From the NCBI GenBank assembly GCA_028551475.1, contig CM052358.1:27678853-27742852 (forward strand): a stretch of 64,000 nucleotides of DNA, read 5' to 3'. The notes under the pieces are model-generated. The model was given only the letters and a program-made list of their open reading frames with translations, had not been told where the DNA came from and made no database searches. A program made the translations under genes and the position numbers. The number at the start of each line of letters is the position of its first letter. Position 1 is the stretch's first letter. This document shows positions 1 to 11,155 of this stretch, piece after piece. This DNA is from Casuarina equisetifolia (taxonomy: Eukaryota > Streptophyta > Magnoliopsida > Fagales > Casuarinaceae).

Positions 1-540
1 ACTACAGCAACAGGACCACTGCGACATATCAAATGAGAATTCGGACATTTTGGGAGATTAGCGGTAGGAGGCTAGCCAGCACTTAACATGGTTCATTTTG
101 TCTACCGCTTAGTTACTATAGAAACAGTCCGAATCAGAGTAAAGACAATCAGCCGTCACTGGTTCGAGTATGAACATAAATTTAAGATTTTCCCAACAGA
201 ACAAAAATACACTCCAGGTCTCCAACAACTTTCCCAGAAGAAAATTGAGAAATAATCATCTCTAGTCTCCTACAATGTCAAACAACAAAAACCAGCAAAA
301 TTTCCTATACAAGTGCTATATATGGCACGGTAGATTATCCAAATTCACCATTAGAAGATTCATCATACAAATGCCAGAAAAATTTCAATCTTTTCTAAGA
401 AAATGAATTCAAAGAACACAAATAGCAGGAGTAAGCATAAGAAACAGAGTAACCCAGTCCTCCTTCCTCCTGAAAACTCTTAACCCCCATCTTGTCACCC
501 ATTGAACAACAAAGAGATGACATTTTGAACCATAATGTTA
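1..540 (-). other. Intronic or upstream part of gene X copy 1
   Basis: No complete gene is seen. Positions 260-540 closely match 8440-8900, including runs such as CAAATTCACCATTAGA, so this is one copy of a duplicated block that lies just downstream (minus strand) of the gene X first exon. It probably belongs to the first intron or second exon of that gene, whose remainder lies left of the window. Positions 1-250 show nothing I recognise. Confidence 0.35.
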
Positions 541-639
541 TCCACAACGAGCCAAACAAAGGCCAAAGCACCCACCAAAGCAGCAACGCAACACCTTCAG
601 AGCTCAACAAAAAAGCAGAACAAGAACGGTAGGTTAAAA

Positions 640-1030
640 GGGTCCGAAGGGAACCTGAAATGCTTACCGGAAACGGCGACGGCGAGCCTTAGGGTTTAGC
701 GGAGGTTTTGGATAAGGAAAGCCGAGACTGCGTAGCAGTTGCAGTAGGTATGTTATTAGGTCTATCACCCCACCATCTGAGAGTGAACCAAAGCGTGATA
801 TAAAAGGGCAAAACGGTCCCGTAGACAAAAGGATCCTGAAGGTTCGAGCGAATCTGGGCCGTCGGTTTCATCAGCGCCGTTGTGTTTTGTCGTATAGCGG
901 AACACTCTAGAACCTTTGTGAATTCGGGCCTTCGCAAGTTGTCCCCACACGTGTGAAGGAAATAGTCCAACTTTGTTAATAACGAAGATGAATGATGGGA
1001 ACCAATCCCTGACTGACAGATGTTAGTTGG
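640..1030 (-). pseudogene. 5' end of unidentified gene X, copy 1 (first exon and core promoter)
   Basis: Not recognised as a named gene. The minus strand holds a TATA-like TTTTATATC near 800, then a telo-box (TAAACCCTAA) at 698-689, an arginine-codon-rich GC block, and a consensus donor CCG|GTAAGC near 669. This order suggests a 5' exon followed by an intron, with the gene continuing off the left edge. Related copies lie at 8905-9060, 25215-25430 and, promoter only, 16590-16945. A 159-codon frame over 689-1168 runs across the presumed promoter and is probably accidental. Telo-boxes with site II motifs are known from promoters of translation and ribosome-biogenesis genes; using that to guess a function here is inference only. 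Confidence 0.4.
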
Positions 1031-1175
1031 GCTGGTTGGGTCACCTCTGATTGGATCACAAGTGCTTGGGCCTATTATGGTTTGCTGGTTATTAGATGGG
1101 CCTCCAATACTCGTTTGTGTCGGTGTATGTGTCTGTCCGTAGTCAATTTGCGGACCTTTTACGGTCAAGGTCTAA
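1031..1175. promoter_or_regulatory. Site II and W-box block, copy 1
   Basis: Two site II-like TGGGCC motifs are visible (1066-1072 and 1096-1102), upstream of gene X on the minus strand. Just beyond lies a conserved stretch with AGTCAA at 1141-1146 and GGTCAA at 1163-1168. On the opposite strand these are W-box cores (TTGACT and TTGACC), the sites bound by WRKY proteins. The stretch recurs near 9196, 16905, 26629, 38604 and 53907, always on the 3' side of a WRKY copy. Binding is inferred from the motif only. Confidence 0.45.
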
Positions 1176-2350
1176 CGTGAAAGACGTGTTTAAGGAGTTT
1201 TTTTTGTTTGGTTTAAGTAAATTGGGTTTACTGGATTGCTCGCATGTTAATTTTAACAATTCGAACTTGATCAACTTCAAAATACTTTGAATCTTTCGTG
1301 GTACTTTTATTACAATGATCAAGTTTTATTGTCAGTTGAAACCTTCAATTTGATAGTGAAAGTTTAGGATTAATAACTTAAAAATGGCCAAACTTTTGGT
1401 TCTTGAAGAGTTACAAGATTCATAATTTGTCTAAACGACAATTTTAGGTTAAATTATTATGCTTTTTTTCTTTACTATGAGAAAAAAACTTTTATATGTT
1501 CGTAAATCAATAGCATAATGGTTAGCTACTAGTTGCCTTAGACCTAGATTATGGATTTGAACCCCCCTCCCCCCCTCCCCCCCCCCCCAAAAAAAAGAAA
1601 TCTTGTGTAAGTTAGGTCATGAATTGCAATTGGAGAATACGGTAGGAATGGGTAGGGGTAATGGCGGGTAGTGAGCTCTATTGGGTCCCCAGGGTCACTT
1701 GGGAGCACCTTTTTTCAAATCGATACTTAAATATTAGAGATAAACATTTCATATAGTTGAGTTTTTGCCATATGATGTTTTAGATCTCAAATTTGTGAAT
1801 TAAAGGTGTTGTTAGAATCAGTTGCACACATCTCTCATCTTCATTATCACACCTATTTAGTATACAAAATTTATTGTTATTTGGAAGGTAAAACACGGTG
1901 GGTGGAAAGCTAATAGAAATGGCTTTTTCACCAAAGGAATTTGTCTACAACATCTCCTAAATTGTTTCAATATGTGAGTATTCAACAAAGTTGATCCAGA
2001 TTTATGTGTGATAAAGTAGTCTAAAGTTAAGTATATCAATTTGTTTTCCTTAAGTCACCGTAGGAGGCATTAGATATACATGCAATATATGTATTTCAAA
2101 CATTTGAACCAGTTGTAGATTTAGAAAACACACAAATCTTGTTATATGATTCATAATGTTAAGGATTGAAAGATAACAAGACTAGAAAGAGGATAATCCT
2201 TTTAGGGGATATTAAACATAGTACAAACTTATATCATCTTTCAGCAAAAATGTTAGGACAAAAGATAAATACCTCCATTTTACTTAAGTGGAAGGCTTTC
2301 TACAAAGCTAGCTTTCTCAAAGGTGGAGAAAAGCCTAGCAAACCATAGTA
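1176..2350. repeat. 3'-flank block of WRKY module A
   Basis: Non-coding AT-rich block repeated at each WRKY copy: about 9230-10340, 17290-18480, 26720-26960 (short), 38640-39560, 53945-54880 and, as an isolated piece, 57760-58030. A good marker is the run from about 2060 (GCATTAGATATACATGCAAT) to the AAGGCTTTCTACAAAGCTAG stretch near 2290. It includes the SINE at 1497-1596. A poly-C tract lies at 1562-1588. No gene is supported here. Confidence 0.7.
1497..1596 (+). mobile_element. tRNA-like SINE remnant, module A
   Basis: Short element with a box A-like AGCATAATGGTTAGC and, about 35 nt on, a box B-like GGATTTGAACCC, ending in a C-rich and then A-rich tail. Flanks resemble a target duplication around GAAA(C/T)CTT. 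The same element lies at 9571-9660 and 17500-17623, while the matching position is empty near 25540, 38955 and 54240. The tRNA-like look and presence/absence pattern support a SINE; the family is not identified. Confidence 0.45.
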
Positions 2351-2378
2351 TGTAGAACTAGGATTTCAATTGTTATTA

Positions 2379-2851
2379 TTATGATAAAAAGCTCATTGAT
2401 CTTTGATTATCATGATGAGAAGTTGATTGATCTCCAAAAACTTGAGTCCACAAGTCATATTGATTTGCACCAGAAGATGGGGTTCGTGATTGGGAAGAGC
2501 CAGATTCTATAGCTGGTAAGGCATGGTTGTGCACTCCATCATATACTACTTGAATAGATCTAGGCTCTGAGGGTGACCAGTCAGCTTTCTTCCGTGCAGA
2601 GCAATTACTTCTTTTGCACTTGAAGTAACTTCTAAATACATGTGTTGCAATGGAGAGAAGATGAGCACTTATTTGTATACGTAGACCAAAATAAGATGGG
2701 CTTCATATAAAACATTCTTTACCTATTTTTGCCTACATTTCTTATGAACTTTTGGCCATACTTCCTCCATTCGTATCCATCTTCTGGTAAGATAAATCTG
2801 TTGCCTTGTGCATCGGCTTCTCTCTCTGCTCTATCTCCTGCCTCAATCTCC
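2379..2851 (-). pseudogene. WRKY copy A: exons 2-3 open, exon 1 missing
   Basis: Exon 2 (2723-2851, 129 nt) and exon 3 (2379-2631, 253 nt) are both open and keep good splice sites: acceptor CTACCAG, donor AATAG|GTAAAG, acceptor TATTTAG. The 91-nt intron 2 keeps phase. Exon 2 gives DGYEWRKYGQK, and exon 3 gives the C-X4-C half of the zinc finger plus HNH, so a full DNA-binding domain is encoded. The tail is serine/glutamine rich and ends with TAA at 2379-2381. Exon 1 is absent: in the upstream block near 3630-3665 the stretch that carries MSEASQ elsewhere is deleted. No in-frame Met exists in exon 2 (ATT replaces the ATG seen in C and D). I treat it as a 5'-truncated pseudogene. Confidence 0.75.
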
Positions 2852-3729
2852 CTGGTAGGACATGAAGAGGATGAAACAAAGGAGGACTGGTTATGTTGAG
2901 CTCGGCACTCAATTTATGTTTTTTTTTGCCTGTATTTATGCATGTTTGAATGTGAAAGAAGAGATGAGAAAGGAAGGTTTTGAGTACCTAATATTCTCCA
3001 ATTTCGGCCATTAAGGTTTTATGATGCTAAAAAACATGGATAAAATAAACAAATGGAAAGATCACTTCCTTATCTCAAAGTTCTCTGGATCGGAATGGAG
3101 TGAAATGTATTCTCATCAAGATAAAGCATATGCAGATAATGAGATCAATAATTAACTGGATGAAAAATATACAAAAAGAACAAGAAAAGGGAAGGATACC
3201 AAATGCAAGGCCGAAGTGCAACTAGATGATGATTTCATTAGGGTTTTCTAATGATGTTCAAAAATATGTTAAAAGGAACAGAAGGAAAGATCTCTTAAAC
3301 AAAATTTTAGTGTGTGGGTGTAAAACTAGAAAACCTTGCAGAAGAACCTCGCGTGCACAGAACTAACAATATGTATTTATACTGAACAGGTTAGATCCAA
3401 GCACGTATAAACCAAACTGATCGAGTACGGGAAAACACAGTACTTAAATCACCTACAAATCAAGATCCATGGACAGAGACAAGCAAACTTATATCAAAAG
3501 TGCATTTCAGAGTCCCTCCATACTTGCACTACTTATGAACATGCAAAAATGGACTTAAAAACAACTAAAGAATAAAACGCACACAGACTGCAAACAGGTT
3601 TTTTTGGCTGAAGGCAAAGACACTTCAGTGTAAATTTAAATTTTCAACATCCTTTTGGAAAGATGTACTAGATATAGACAGAGAAAGGAAAACAAGGTTC
3701 TTCTTTTACACTAATATATTGTTTTCCTG
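2852..3729 (-). other. Intron 1 relic and 5'UTR remnant of WRKY copy A
   Basis: Matches intron 1 of copies C and D (for example 3050-3130 against 19310-19400, and 3340-3600 against 19550-19860). Near 3640-3720 only the distal 5'UTR/promoter part survives (GGAAAACAAGGTTC, then TTACACTAATAT), so the deletion that removed exon 1 lies just before it. No other gene is seen. Confidence 0.55.
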
Positions 3730-5280
3730 GCACATTTTTTCCGAGAGGAGAAACGTATACTGGAAAAATGATATTATATTTGTGTCATGCAATGAACTCT
3801 TGACTCGATCCAAGTCGGTGCATCCCTTGTCCCACCGGTCCCAGACTTGCATAATGTCAAGGATAATTTTCTCCACCGTGGTTTACGATAAGGATGATAA
3901 AGCAGTTCGACAACTGTCAAGTGACGTCTAATAACTAAGGTCACATAGTGCTGTTTCGTCACTCACCAATGGTTCACGAGTTGAAGTTGAGTCTGTGATT
4001 ATTTATGGTAATTAGTGGTGGGCTAAGTTTTATGATTTTGGTATGTTTCCTACGAAGGACTGACAGGTATTTTGGATTGTTAATATGACACTTTTGTTAT
4101 ATGTTGTAAAAAGACCTAAAAACCCATCTCCAAAAGTAATCTATGCGTTGGAGGGTTATTTATAGATTTAAACTTTATCTTATGGATATAATTTTTTAGC
4201 ATAGGAATTTTGTTTTGTATATACTCTCTTGCACATTGAACATCATTTGATTTAAGGTTACACTAGGTGGAACAAAGTTTGTTTGAGTTTCGATATCATG
4301 CTAGAAGGTTCACAAATTAAACTTAAAAGCTTATGCAAATGTTGGAGGGTGCTTCTTTATTTAAATTTATTTCAAATATTTCATCTTTCAGCATTTGAGA
4401 CTCTAGTCTTGTACACATATGCATATATATGTTTTTATAATGGTTTATTTGAAAAAAAAATTGAGTCCTTTTAACATAATATTAAAATTATAGTTACAAT
4501 GTGAAATCTCATTGCTCACACTTATTACTTATAGATTGACTCATGTGATTTCTTTATATTCAAGACAAGAGAGTATATTGAAACACCTGATGTTTGAATC
4601 ATTATTCTTGAATTAGGCACCCATGAATTTTTCTTACTAAGGGTAGAATGTTGTGTTAAAGTGATAACTATCTTACCTTAGTAATATATATATTTTTTAA
4701 CAATCAATTATGTAAAATAGATAAGGCTTTTGAAAGTTGAGAATAACAACCAAAATATTATAAAGCATAAATTTTAGATAATAGGAAATTTTTTGTGACT
4801 TATGGTCACTGCATTATCATTGCAGAAGAGTTTGCCAAATAAAGTTGTTGAAATGTATGGGCCCTGTTGTTTGTATTAGTTAGGCCCGTGAACCAATAGA
4901 ATACCCATTACTGTACATGCATTCCTCACACCTAATTCTTTAAGAGCTCCCTTGAGCTCAGTGTATTACTTGATGACTCCATTGTAAAACTCTACACAGA
5001 TCTATAATGCAGTTTTCCTCGTTTCTGCACGAATCTGGCTTCTAGCAAAAGTGATGGCAATGGAAGTAGGGTTCAGTCCAAAGCCATATCCCTTTCTTTT
5101 TCAAAAGTTGAAAAAAAAGAAAGTCTAAAATCACGGACAATTTATCTTCTTGTTGGGTGCTAAAGCAACAACGAACAAGATCATTCTGCTGGCAAACTTG
5201 AATGCTTTTAAAGGGTCAATGGTGGGTCTAGAACGAAGAAACTGGGAACTTCTTTCCAGAGAATCAAATAAAGTAGGGGC
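3730..5280. other. AT-rich intergenic DNA with two recurrent blocks
   Basis: No gene supported. 3770-3930 is a decayed copy of the WRKY upstream promoter block seen better at 25920-26110 and 56700-56900. 4740-4860 matches 26120-26215 and 57300-57400 (GTCACTGCATTATCATTGCA). 5090-5250 matches 26220-26340, 36120-36270 and 57390-57510. 3940-4700 shows nothing recognisable. Confidence 0.4.
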
Positions 5281-5740
5281 GGGGGCGGCGAGCTAGGCTT
5301 CTTTTTTCATGCATGGTAAGAACGACAAAATCATGCAAATGTCAGGAAGCAGCGGGTCTAAAGTGGTCCCAGCTTTGAGATACTGAAATCTTCTATCCTT
5401 TTGTTTAAAAAAGAAAAAAAGAAAAAAGAAAAAAGAAAAAAGAAAAAAGAAAAAAGAAAAAGAAAAAAGAAAAAAGAAAAAAGAAAAAAGAAAAAAGAAA
5501 AAAGAAAAAAGAAAAAGACAAAATCATGCAAATTCATAGCATGAGCTGGGATGGTAGCAGCCATCTGAGCCGCATCCACGCACGAAGGAGGGTGGTGGGA
5601 CAGTGTTTACCTACTACGTTTCTGTTTTCTTGTTTCCTTAAACAACACTTGATGGATGTCAACGTCTTGATCACCTCCTTAACGTGTTTCCAACCAGAAT
5701 TTACCTGCTATTCCAATGAGAAGAATCTTTAATGCAAGTG
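5281..5740 (+). repeat. Exon-like 'h' block, copy 1, split by a retroposon
   Basis: One of about ten copies of a block whose best versions read GACTTCGTTTTTCACACATG followed by GTAAGAACC. This copy is eroded at its start and is interrupted at 5341-5516. After the insert it continues as in 36355-36560 (AGCATGAGCTGGGA..., then GGTGGTGGGACAGTG). The GT immediately after ACATG has donor consensus, so the block may be a duplicated 5' exon of a plus-strand gene. No protein family is recognised. Confidence 0.45.
5341..5516 (+). mobile_element. Short retroposon with (AAAAAAG)n tail and 17-nt target duplication
   Basis: A perfect 17-nt direct repeat, GACAAAATCATGCAAAT, flanks this segment at 5324-5340 and 5517-5533. 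The insert has about 65 nt of unique sequence (starting GTCAGGAAGCAGCGGG) followed by some 110 nt of AAAAAAG repeats. Paralogous blocks at 26395 and 36345 run straight through the site. This is the signature of target-primed reverse transcription using LINE machinery. The source RNA is not recognised. The long frame on the minus strand here is only the F/L/S translation of the tail. Confidence 0.75.
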
Positions 5741-6840
5741 TTAAATCTAAGGTATGTTATACTTGGTGTAACATTAAAGATGATGTAAGCTTGTTAAAGT
5801 ATTTTTATTTTTATTTTTTATTTTATTTTTATTTTATAGAATTTAGATAATATCAAAGTTTAGGTTTAAACACAATATAACTTTTTTATAGACAAAAAAA
5901 AAAATCTGTCATTCCAAGATAAGTAGTGACAATGGTGTTTATTCAATATTACTCAAATATTTTCCTAGTATAAAAAATACAAAGAAATAGTTTTTTTTTC
6001 CCCTTATAAGTTGATTTTGAGGAAAGATTATCTAGTCTTTGTTAATTAAAACAAATAAGTTTTTATCTATGTTTTTTTATAGAGCTCTCCAAAGAAGAAA
6101 GAAATAGTGAAAGTGAAATTGCGCATAAAATTCTGAATTAAAAGTGACGATCACAATTTGACATGGAAAAATTTAACCAATAAAAACCATATTTTCTTAA
6201 AATACAGTTGGAAGGGAAGTCTAACTAAGAATCACAAGAGATAAGATTGAATGATTTAAATAATAGTTTAGATAATTCTAATTATAACATTCATTACTAT
6301 CTTGTGGATACAAGTTATATTGTTAATGCTTTCTCTTTTGGTATTTACTTCTGTTTTGTACACTTAGACTAATGAAATAATAGTAGCATGTTGTTGCAAG
6401 CTAATACCATACAACCACACTGATACAACTCTGCGAATAGGAACCAACCATGTCTAAGAAGCCCTCATCGACTCCTTTCTATAATAACAGTTCCGATGAC
6501 TGTTTTCGTAGGTTTTTACCAACTGTTTCATCTCGGGTTGACTTGTATATGAATGAGAAGAGGGTTTTGTCCCAAAAGCATACTCAAGTCAATTAGAAAT
6601 GCAATTAAAGGATTCAAACTCAAGATACTTATTTTGCAGGATCTCTCCTATAAGTCATCGGTACCATCTCAATTTACACTCCAAGAACCTTCCCCTAATC
6701 TACATCGAAGAAGAAAAAGGCACTATCTAATGCAAAAAATTTCCCTTTAAATGTAGAGAAGCTTGATAAGGAAAAACTCTATGCATCTTCTTTTCTCTTT
6801 AGCTCTGTATTCGAAGGGTCAATAATTAAAGTTAGCTTAG
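5741..6840. other. AT-rich spacer with recurrent blocks
   Basis: No gene. 5990-6320 (TTATAAGTTGATTTTGA..., GTGAAAGTGAAATTGC) matches 21680-21990, 31130-31450 and 52910-53140. 6380-6840 (ACAACCACACTGATA..., CTTGATAAGGAAAAACT) matches 14230-14420, 35720-35960, 38270-38560 and 53640-53860. These are parts of the larger duplicated module. Confidence 0.4.
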
Positions 6841-6844
6841 CCTT

Positions 6845-7730
6845 TTCGAGTTAAACCTTTGTTAGGACCTCCAAAGGCTCCAAGGAATCCACTATATCTC
6901 GCATTAAAGGCCTCGCTTTTGGATGTTGGTTTAAGCAATGGTAAGCTAGCATAACAGGACAATCTCCTTCTACTCTTCGATCATTGATGTTCAGCAACTC
7001 TTTCTTCACTTTCAGCAACAAGAGAGCCCAATCTGCCAGGTTCTGACTTGTCTAAGGACTTCCTTCCGGTGAGTAGTTCAAGAAGAACAATTCTGAAGCT
7101 GTAAACATCACTTCTGGGACTTAGTGGCCATACTGAAGAAACGATGGTTCTTGAAAATGGAAGAAGAAGAGAGAGAAAGAGAGAGAATGAAGCTGCTGGT
7201 TGTGTTTGTGAAGGGCTAAATATAATACATGTCCATGACGGGATCCCCAAGTTTGGCTCAGACAAGGGGAATAGCTAGTACATGGGATACTTGTCATAAT
7301 ATGGTCGGGTGCAGCATACCCATATGTTCCCATTGTGCAAGTCATGAGAATTCTCTTCCATGGGCCTGTCTTTTGCGAGGTCAAAGTCAGAGAGCTTTGC
7401 ATTGTAGTCCTGTTTGTGAAGCATGCATACAAAATCCATAGTTTTCAGGTTAAACTTGGTGATTTAGGCTTTAAGCAAAGAACAACACTTTTTATCTCAC
7501 TATGAATTACTTGATATTGTCTAAGTAATGTATCCACACAGTATACTAACCGAGTTTAACAGAATATTAGAGGTCTTAAAATCACTATAGATGACAGATT
7601 TCTCAGCTTCATAGGGAAAGGCAAGTCCTTTTGCCGCACCAAATGCAATTTTCATTCTTATTGGCCATGGCAAAGGAAGCAACACTCTTGCAACAAAAGA
7701 GGAATTATGTTTAATTGTCATCATAGGGAA
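6845..7730 (-). pseudogene. Receptor-like cytoplasmic kinase (RLCK-VII type) pseudogene
   Basis: Three exon remnants in order. 7521-7724 encodes [20 protein letters not shown] and [13 protein letters not shown], with the Arg of the catalytic YRDFK changed to Ser. About 7300-7425 encodes NAKLSDFDLAKD (DFG changed to DFD) and, after a frameshift, MGTYGYAAPDHIMT of the activation segment. 6845-7150 encodes RSDVYSFRIVLLELLTGR and, further on, YHCLNQHPKARPLMRDIV. One missing T near 7135 breaks the frame before RSDVYSF. These motifs match plant PBS1/RIPK-like kinases, which act in immune signalling at the plasma membrane. With a damaged catalytic loop, a damaged DFG and several frame breaks, it cannot be an active kinase. 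Confidence 0.85.
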
Positions 7731-8735
7731 CTAAAGTATTATTCTCCCCACGCCACTCAAACAATAGGAAATTCGAAAATTCAACGCAAAAAAAGGTTCA
7801 TAAAGCACGTAGACAACTGGATGGAAACTCCAACGCCAGCTATTTGCCTCTAATACCGAAGGTAAATTAAACCAAGACATTCATACTGCTCAGAGAAAAT
7901 TAAACTATAGGCTTCCCACATCCCTAACAAATCTTCAACCAGCATAGTTAATCTAACAACAACTATAGAACCAATTGATTTTTCTTAAACTGATCTCAGG
8001 CTTTCTGTTTTCCTCCCCAGTGGCCAAAAAGGAAACCAAACTCAGGCCTCTAAAACACCTTTTCATCTGTTGTTAGGGGTTGTCTTTTCTAAGGATCACC
8101 TCAAATTGTACATATCTTAGATTATGGGAAACTTGACCAAAACGCCTTTGGAAAATTCACCTTTTTCTTAGAAAATGATGAAGTGATGAAATCTTTTAGG
8201 TTAGTAGAACAATCACCCGTACAGGTGACTTGAATCACTCCAAAACTGAGGTTACTCAAATTGGCCCCAAAATCTTTTAAGATCAGTGGTGCCATTTCCG
8301 AAGAGAATTGAGATAGCTTAGGCCAACCCTAGGGATAGCTGGAAATTTAAAATTCTTCTGGACGAGGCTTAAGTCACCTCTCAGTGAAAACAAGGAGACT
8401 CGACCAATAATCTCAAAAAAAGAAAAAAGAAAAGAAAAAAGAAAAAAGAAAAAAAAGAGACTCCTAGAATATCAAACAACAAAAAGCAGAAAAATTCCCC
8501 ATACAAGTACTCATATATGCACGGTGGATTCATCCAAATTCACCATTAGAGGAGTCATCATATGAATGCCAGAAAATTATAATTCTTTGTTAGGAAAACG
8601 AATACCCAAATAGCAAGAGTTACAAGCATGAAAATAAAGTAAGAAAACAGCGGCACTTTTATCTCAAAAAAACGAAATGCGGGACTCTACAGGCGAAAAC
8701 ACTCAATCCATAAAATAAATCCGGGAAATTGAATC
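7731..8735. other. Spacer; part of the duplicated gene X block
   Basis: Nothing recognised in 7731-8390. 8440-8735 parallels 260-430 and is the gene X downstream flank. A short A-rich (AAAAAAG) tract lies at 8411-8457; a possible retroposon tail, but no convincing target duplication was found. Confidence 0.3.
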
Positions 8736-9060
8736 TCATTTTGGCACAAGGTACAGGAACAATCCCACCAAAAACCAAACTATGCTGGCATACTCCTGGA
8801 AATGATCCGCTTTTCTCCTAAGAACTCTTAATTCAAGATCTTTTGAACCCTGAAAAAAGAGGGGGAAGACATTTTGAACCCAGATGCTATCCACAAGAAG
8901 CCAAACAAAATGCTTACCCGGAAACGGCGACGGCGAGCCTGTGGGTTTACCGGAGGTTTTGCAGAAGGAATGCTGTGACTGCGTAACATTTGCAGTAGTT
9001 CTGGCGTTTCCAAGTTGCCACCACGTGTGTAAGGACATAATCCGACCTGTTAATTACAAA
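8736..9060 (-). pseudogene. Gene X copy 2 (5' exon, promoter deleted)
   Basis: The minus strand carries the same GC-rich exon end (CGTCGCCGTTTCCGG) and donor GTAAGC as copy 1, but the roughly 200 bp with the TATA region are missing between the CCACGTGTG motif and the exon. A 100-codon open frame covers 8736-9038, reads through the donor and ends in a hydrophobic stretch (IVWFLVGLFLYLV). I do not recognise the product and regard the frame as fortuitous or degraded. Confidence 0.35.
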
Positions 9061-10341
9061 TAAGGAACCAATATCTGAGTGACAGTTTTGTTATTGATCA
9101 GGTTATGTCCCTTCAGATTGGTCTAGCAATAGTCGGCCTGTGATGGTGGGTTATTCTGTAATTAGATGGGCCTCCAATCCTCGTTTGCGGTCCCGAGTCA
9201 ATTTGCTTACCTTTTGCAGTCAAGGTACCATAAAACATACGTGTACAACGCTCCTCTTTTTATTTTTATTTTGTTTGTTTGTTTGTTTCTTCAATGGTTT
9301 AAGTAAAGTGGGGTTTTGGGTGTCAAACCAATTGCTAGGTTACTTACATGTTAATCTTAAAAATTTGAAACTAATCAATTGCAAAATACTTTGAATCCTT
9401 CATGGTATTTTTTTAATTAATTAAGCTTGATTGTTGATTTGAAGGTTTTGAGGTTGAAGGTTAAAGTTTAGTATTAGCAACCTAGAAACAACCCAACTTT
9501 TGGTTTTTAAGAGTTAAAAGATCTATATTTTAAGATAAAATTAATGCTTTTATTTTTCTATAAGAAATCCATATCTATCAATAGATATACCAGGACCTAT
9601 ATTGTGGATTCAACATCCTATATCCTTTAACACCTTTTGCCTAACAAAAAATAAAAAATAAAATAACCTATGTGAGATTAAAGTTTTTAACAACTACTCA
9701 TTTATTGGAAATAAACATTTGATATACTATACTTTTTGTCAATATAATGTTTTTGGTCTTAGATTGTGTGAATTAAAGGTGTTGTTAAAAATCAATTGCA
9801 TACATTTCTCACCTTATGATTATGCCTATTTAGTATACAAAGAAAGATGCCTACCTAGTATACAAAATTTCTTGTTATTTGGAAGACAACATGGCAGATG
9901 GAAAGTTAATAAAAATGGCTCTTCCACAAAAGGAATTTGTCCACAACATCTTCCAATTTGTTTTAGCAAGTGACTACTCAACAAAGTTGATCTTGATTTG
10001 TGTGAGATAAAGTAGCCTAAAGTTAAACATATCAATCTGTATTTTGTAATCCACTCTAGAAGGCATTAGATACACACGTAATATATGCATTTCAAGCATT
10101 TGAACCAAACTATAGACTTAGAAAATACACACGTTTTATTATGATTCATAATCTTAAAGATTAAAAGACAACAAGACAAGAAAGAGGGTAATCCTTTGTG
10201 GGGATATTAAACATAGTACAAACTTAAATAATCTTTGAGTAGAAAATGCTAGGACAAAAGAAAATACCTCCATTTTTCTTAAGTGGCTTGCTTTCTTAAA
10301 GGGAAGAGCCCTTGGAAAGCATAACAAGTAGATTAAGGATT
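9061..10341. repeat. Site II/W-box block and 3'-flank block of module B
   Basis: Collinear with 1031-2350. Site II ATGGGCC lies at 9166-9172; paired W-box cores AGTCAA lie at 9196-9201 and 9218-9223. The rest matches the module A flank, including the GAAGGCATTAGATACACACG run near 10050. It contains a SINE at 9571-9660. No gene seen. Confidence 0.65.
9571..9660 (+). mobile_element. SINE remnant, module B
   Basis: Orthologous in position to the SINE of module A. Box A is lost; GACCTATATTGTGGATTCAAC is left from the box B region, followed by TTTTGCCTAACA and an A-rich tail as in the copy at 17500-17623. Confidence 0.4.
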
Positions 10342-11155
10342 TTAATTGTCATTATCATGACAATAAGTTGATTGATCTCTTAAAACTTGCTTATTATCAT
10401 GATGAGAAGCTGATTGATCTCCAAAAACTTGTATCCATAAGTCATATTGATTGGCACTTGAAGATGGGGTGCTAGACTTGGAGGAGCTAGATTTTGTAGC
10501 TAGTGAGGTGTGCTTGTGCACCCCTTCATACACTACTTGAGCAGATCCAGGTTCCAAGGTTGATCAGTCAACTTTCTTTCATGCATAGCAATTGCTTTTT
10601 CGACACTTAAGTAACTTCTAAATACATGTATTAAAATGGATTTAAGATGAGCACTTCTTTGCATAACATATATTAGAATAAGATGACATTGCATATGAAG
10701 AAAAAACATTCTTTACCTATTTTTGCCTATATTTTAAATGAACTTTTGGCCATACTTCCTCCATCCATACCCATCTTCTGAAAAGGTAAATTTATTGCCT
10801 CGAGCATCGACTTGTCTCTCTCCTGTATGTCCTCTCTCAAACTCCCTGGTAGGACATGAGGAGGATAAAAAATATTTATGCTTGTTTGAATGTGATAGAA
10901 GATATGAAGAGGAGAGGTATTGGCTTCCTGATATTTTCTATTTTCGGCCATTAGGGTTTTTTATGATGTTCAAAAACATGGTAAAAAGAAAAAATAGGAA
11001 AGATAAAGTATCTGCAAACAGTGATCCCAATAATTAACAGGAGGAAACACAAACAAAAAGAAGAAGAAGAAAAGGGTTAGAAGCCAAATGCATGGTTGAA
11101 GTGCACCTCGATGATAAGAGATGGAGGTTTGTCTGCGTTGGGAAGTTTCACTCAT
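10342..11155 (-). pseudogene. WRKY copy B pseudogene
   Basis: Exon 1 (11121-11155) still reads MSETSQRRQTS but is fused by deletion to intron sequence, with loss of its donor. Exon 2 (10717-10845) has WRKYGQKF, but then ATT TAA gives a stop within the usual KFIKNIG motif. Exon 3 (10342-10617) has a one-base deletion in SYFKC and a TGA shortly after the second finger cysteine. Only the serine-rich tail frame remains open. A deletion of about 0.5 kb relative to copies C and D lies between 11110 and 11120. Confidence 0.85.

Noticed and set aside
689..1168. 159-codon open frame on the minus strand
   Set aside because: It covers the TATA, telo-box and site II promoter region, is not kept in the other gene X copies, and matches no family I know.
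1500..1575. A functional tRNA gene
   Set aside because: Box A- and box B-like motifs are present, but no cloverleaf stems fit and an A-rich tail with flanking repeats points to a SINE.
5358..5579. 73-codon F/L/S-rich frame suggesting a membrane peptide
   Set aside because: It is the translation of the AAAAAAG repeat tail of a retroposon.
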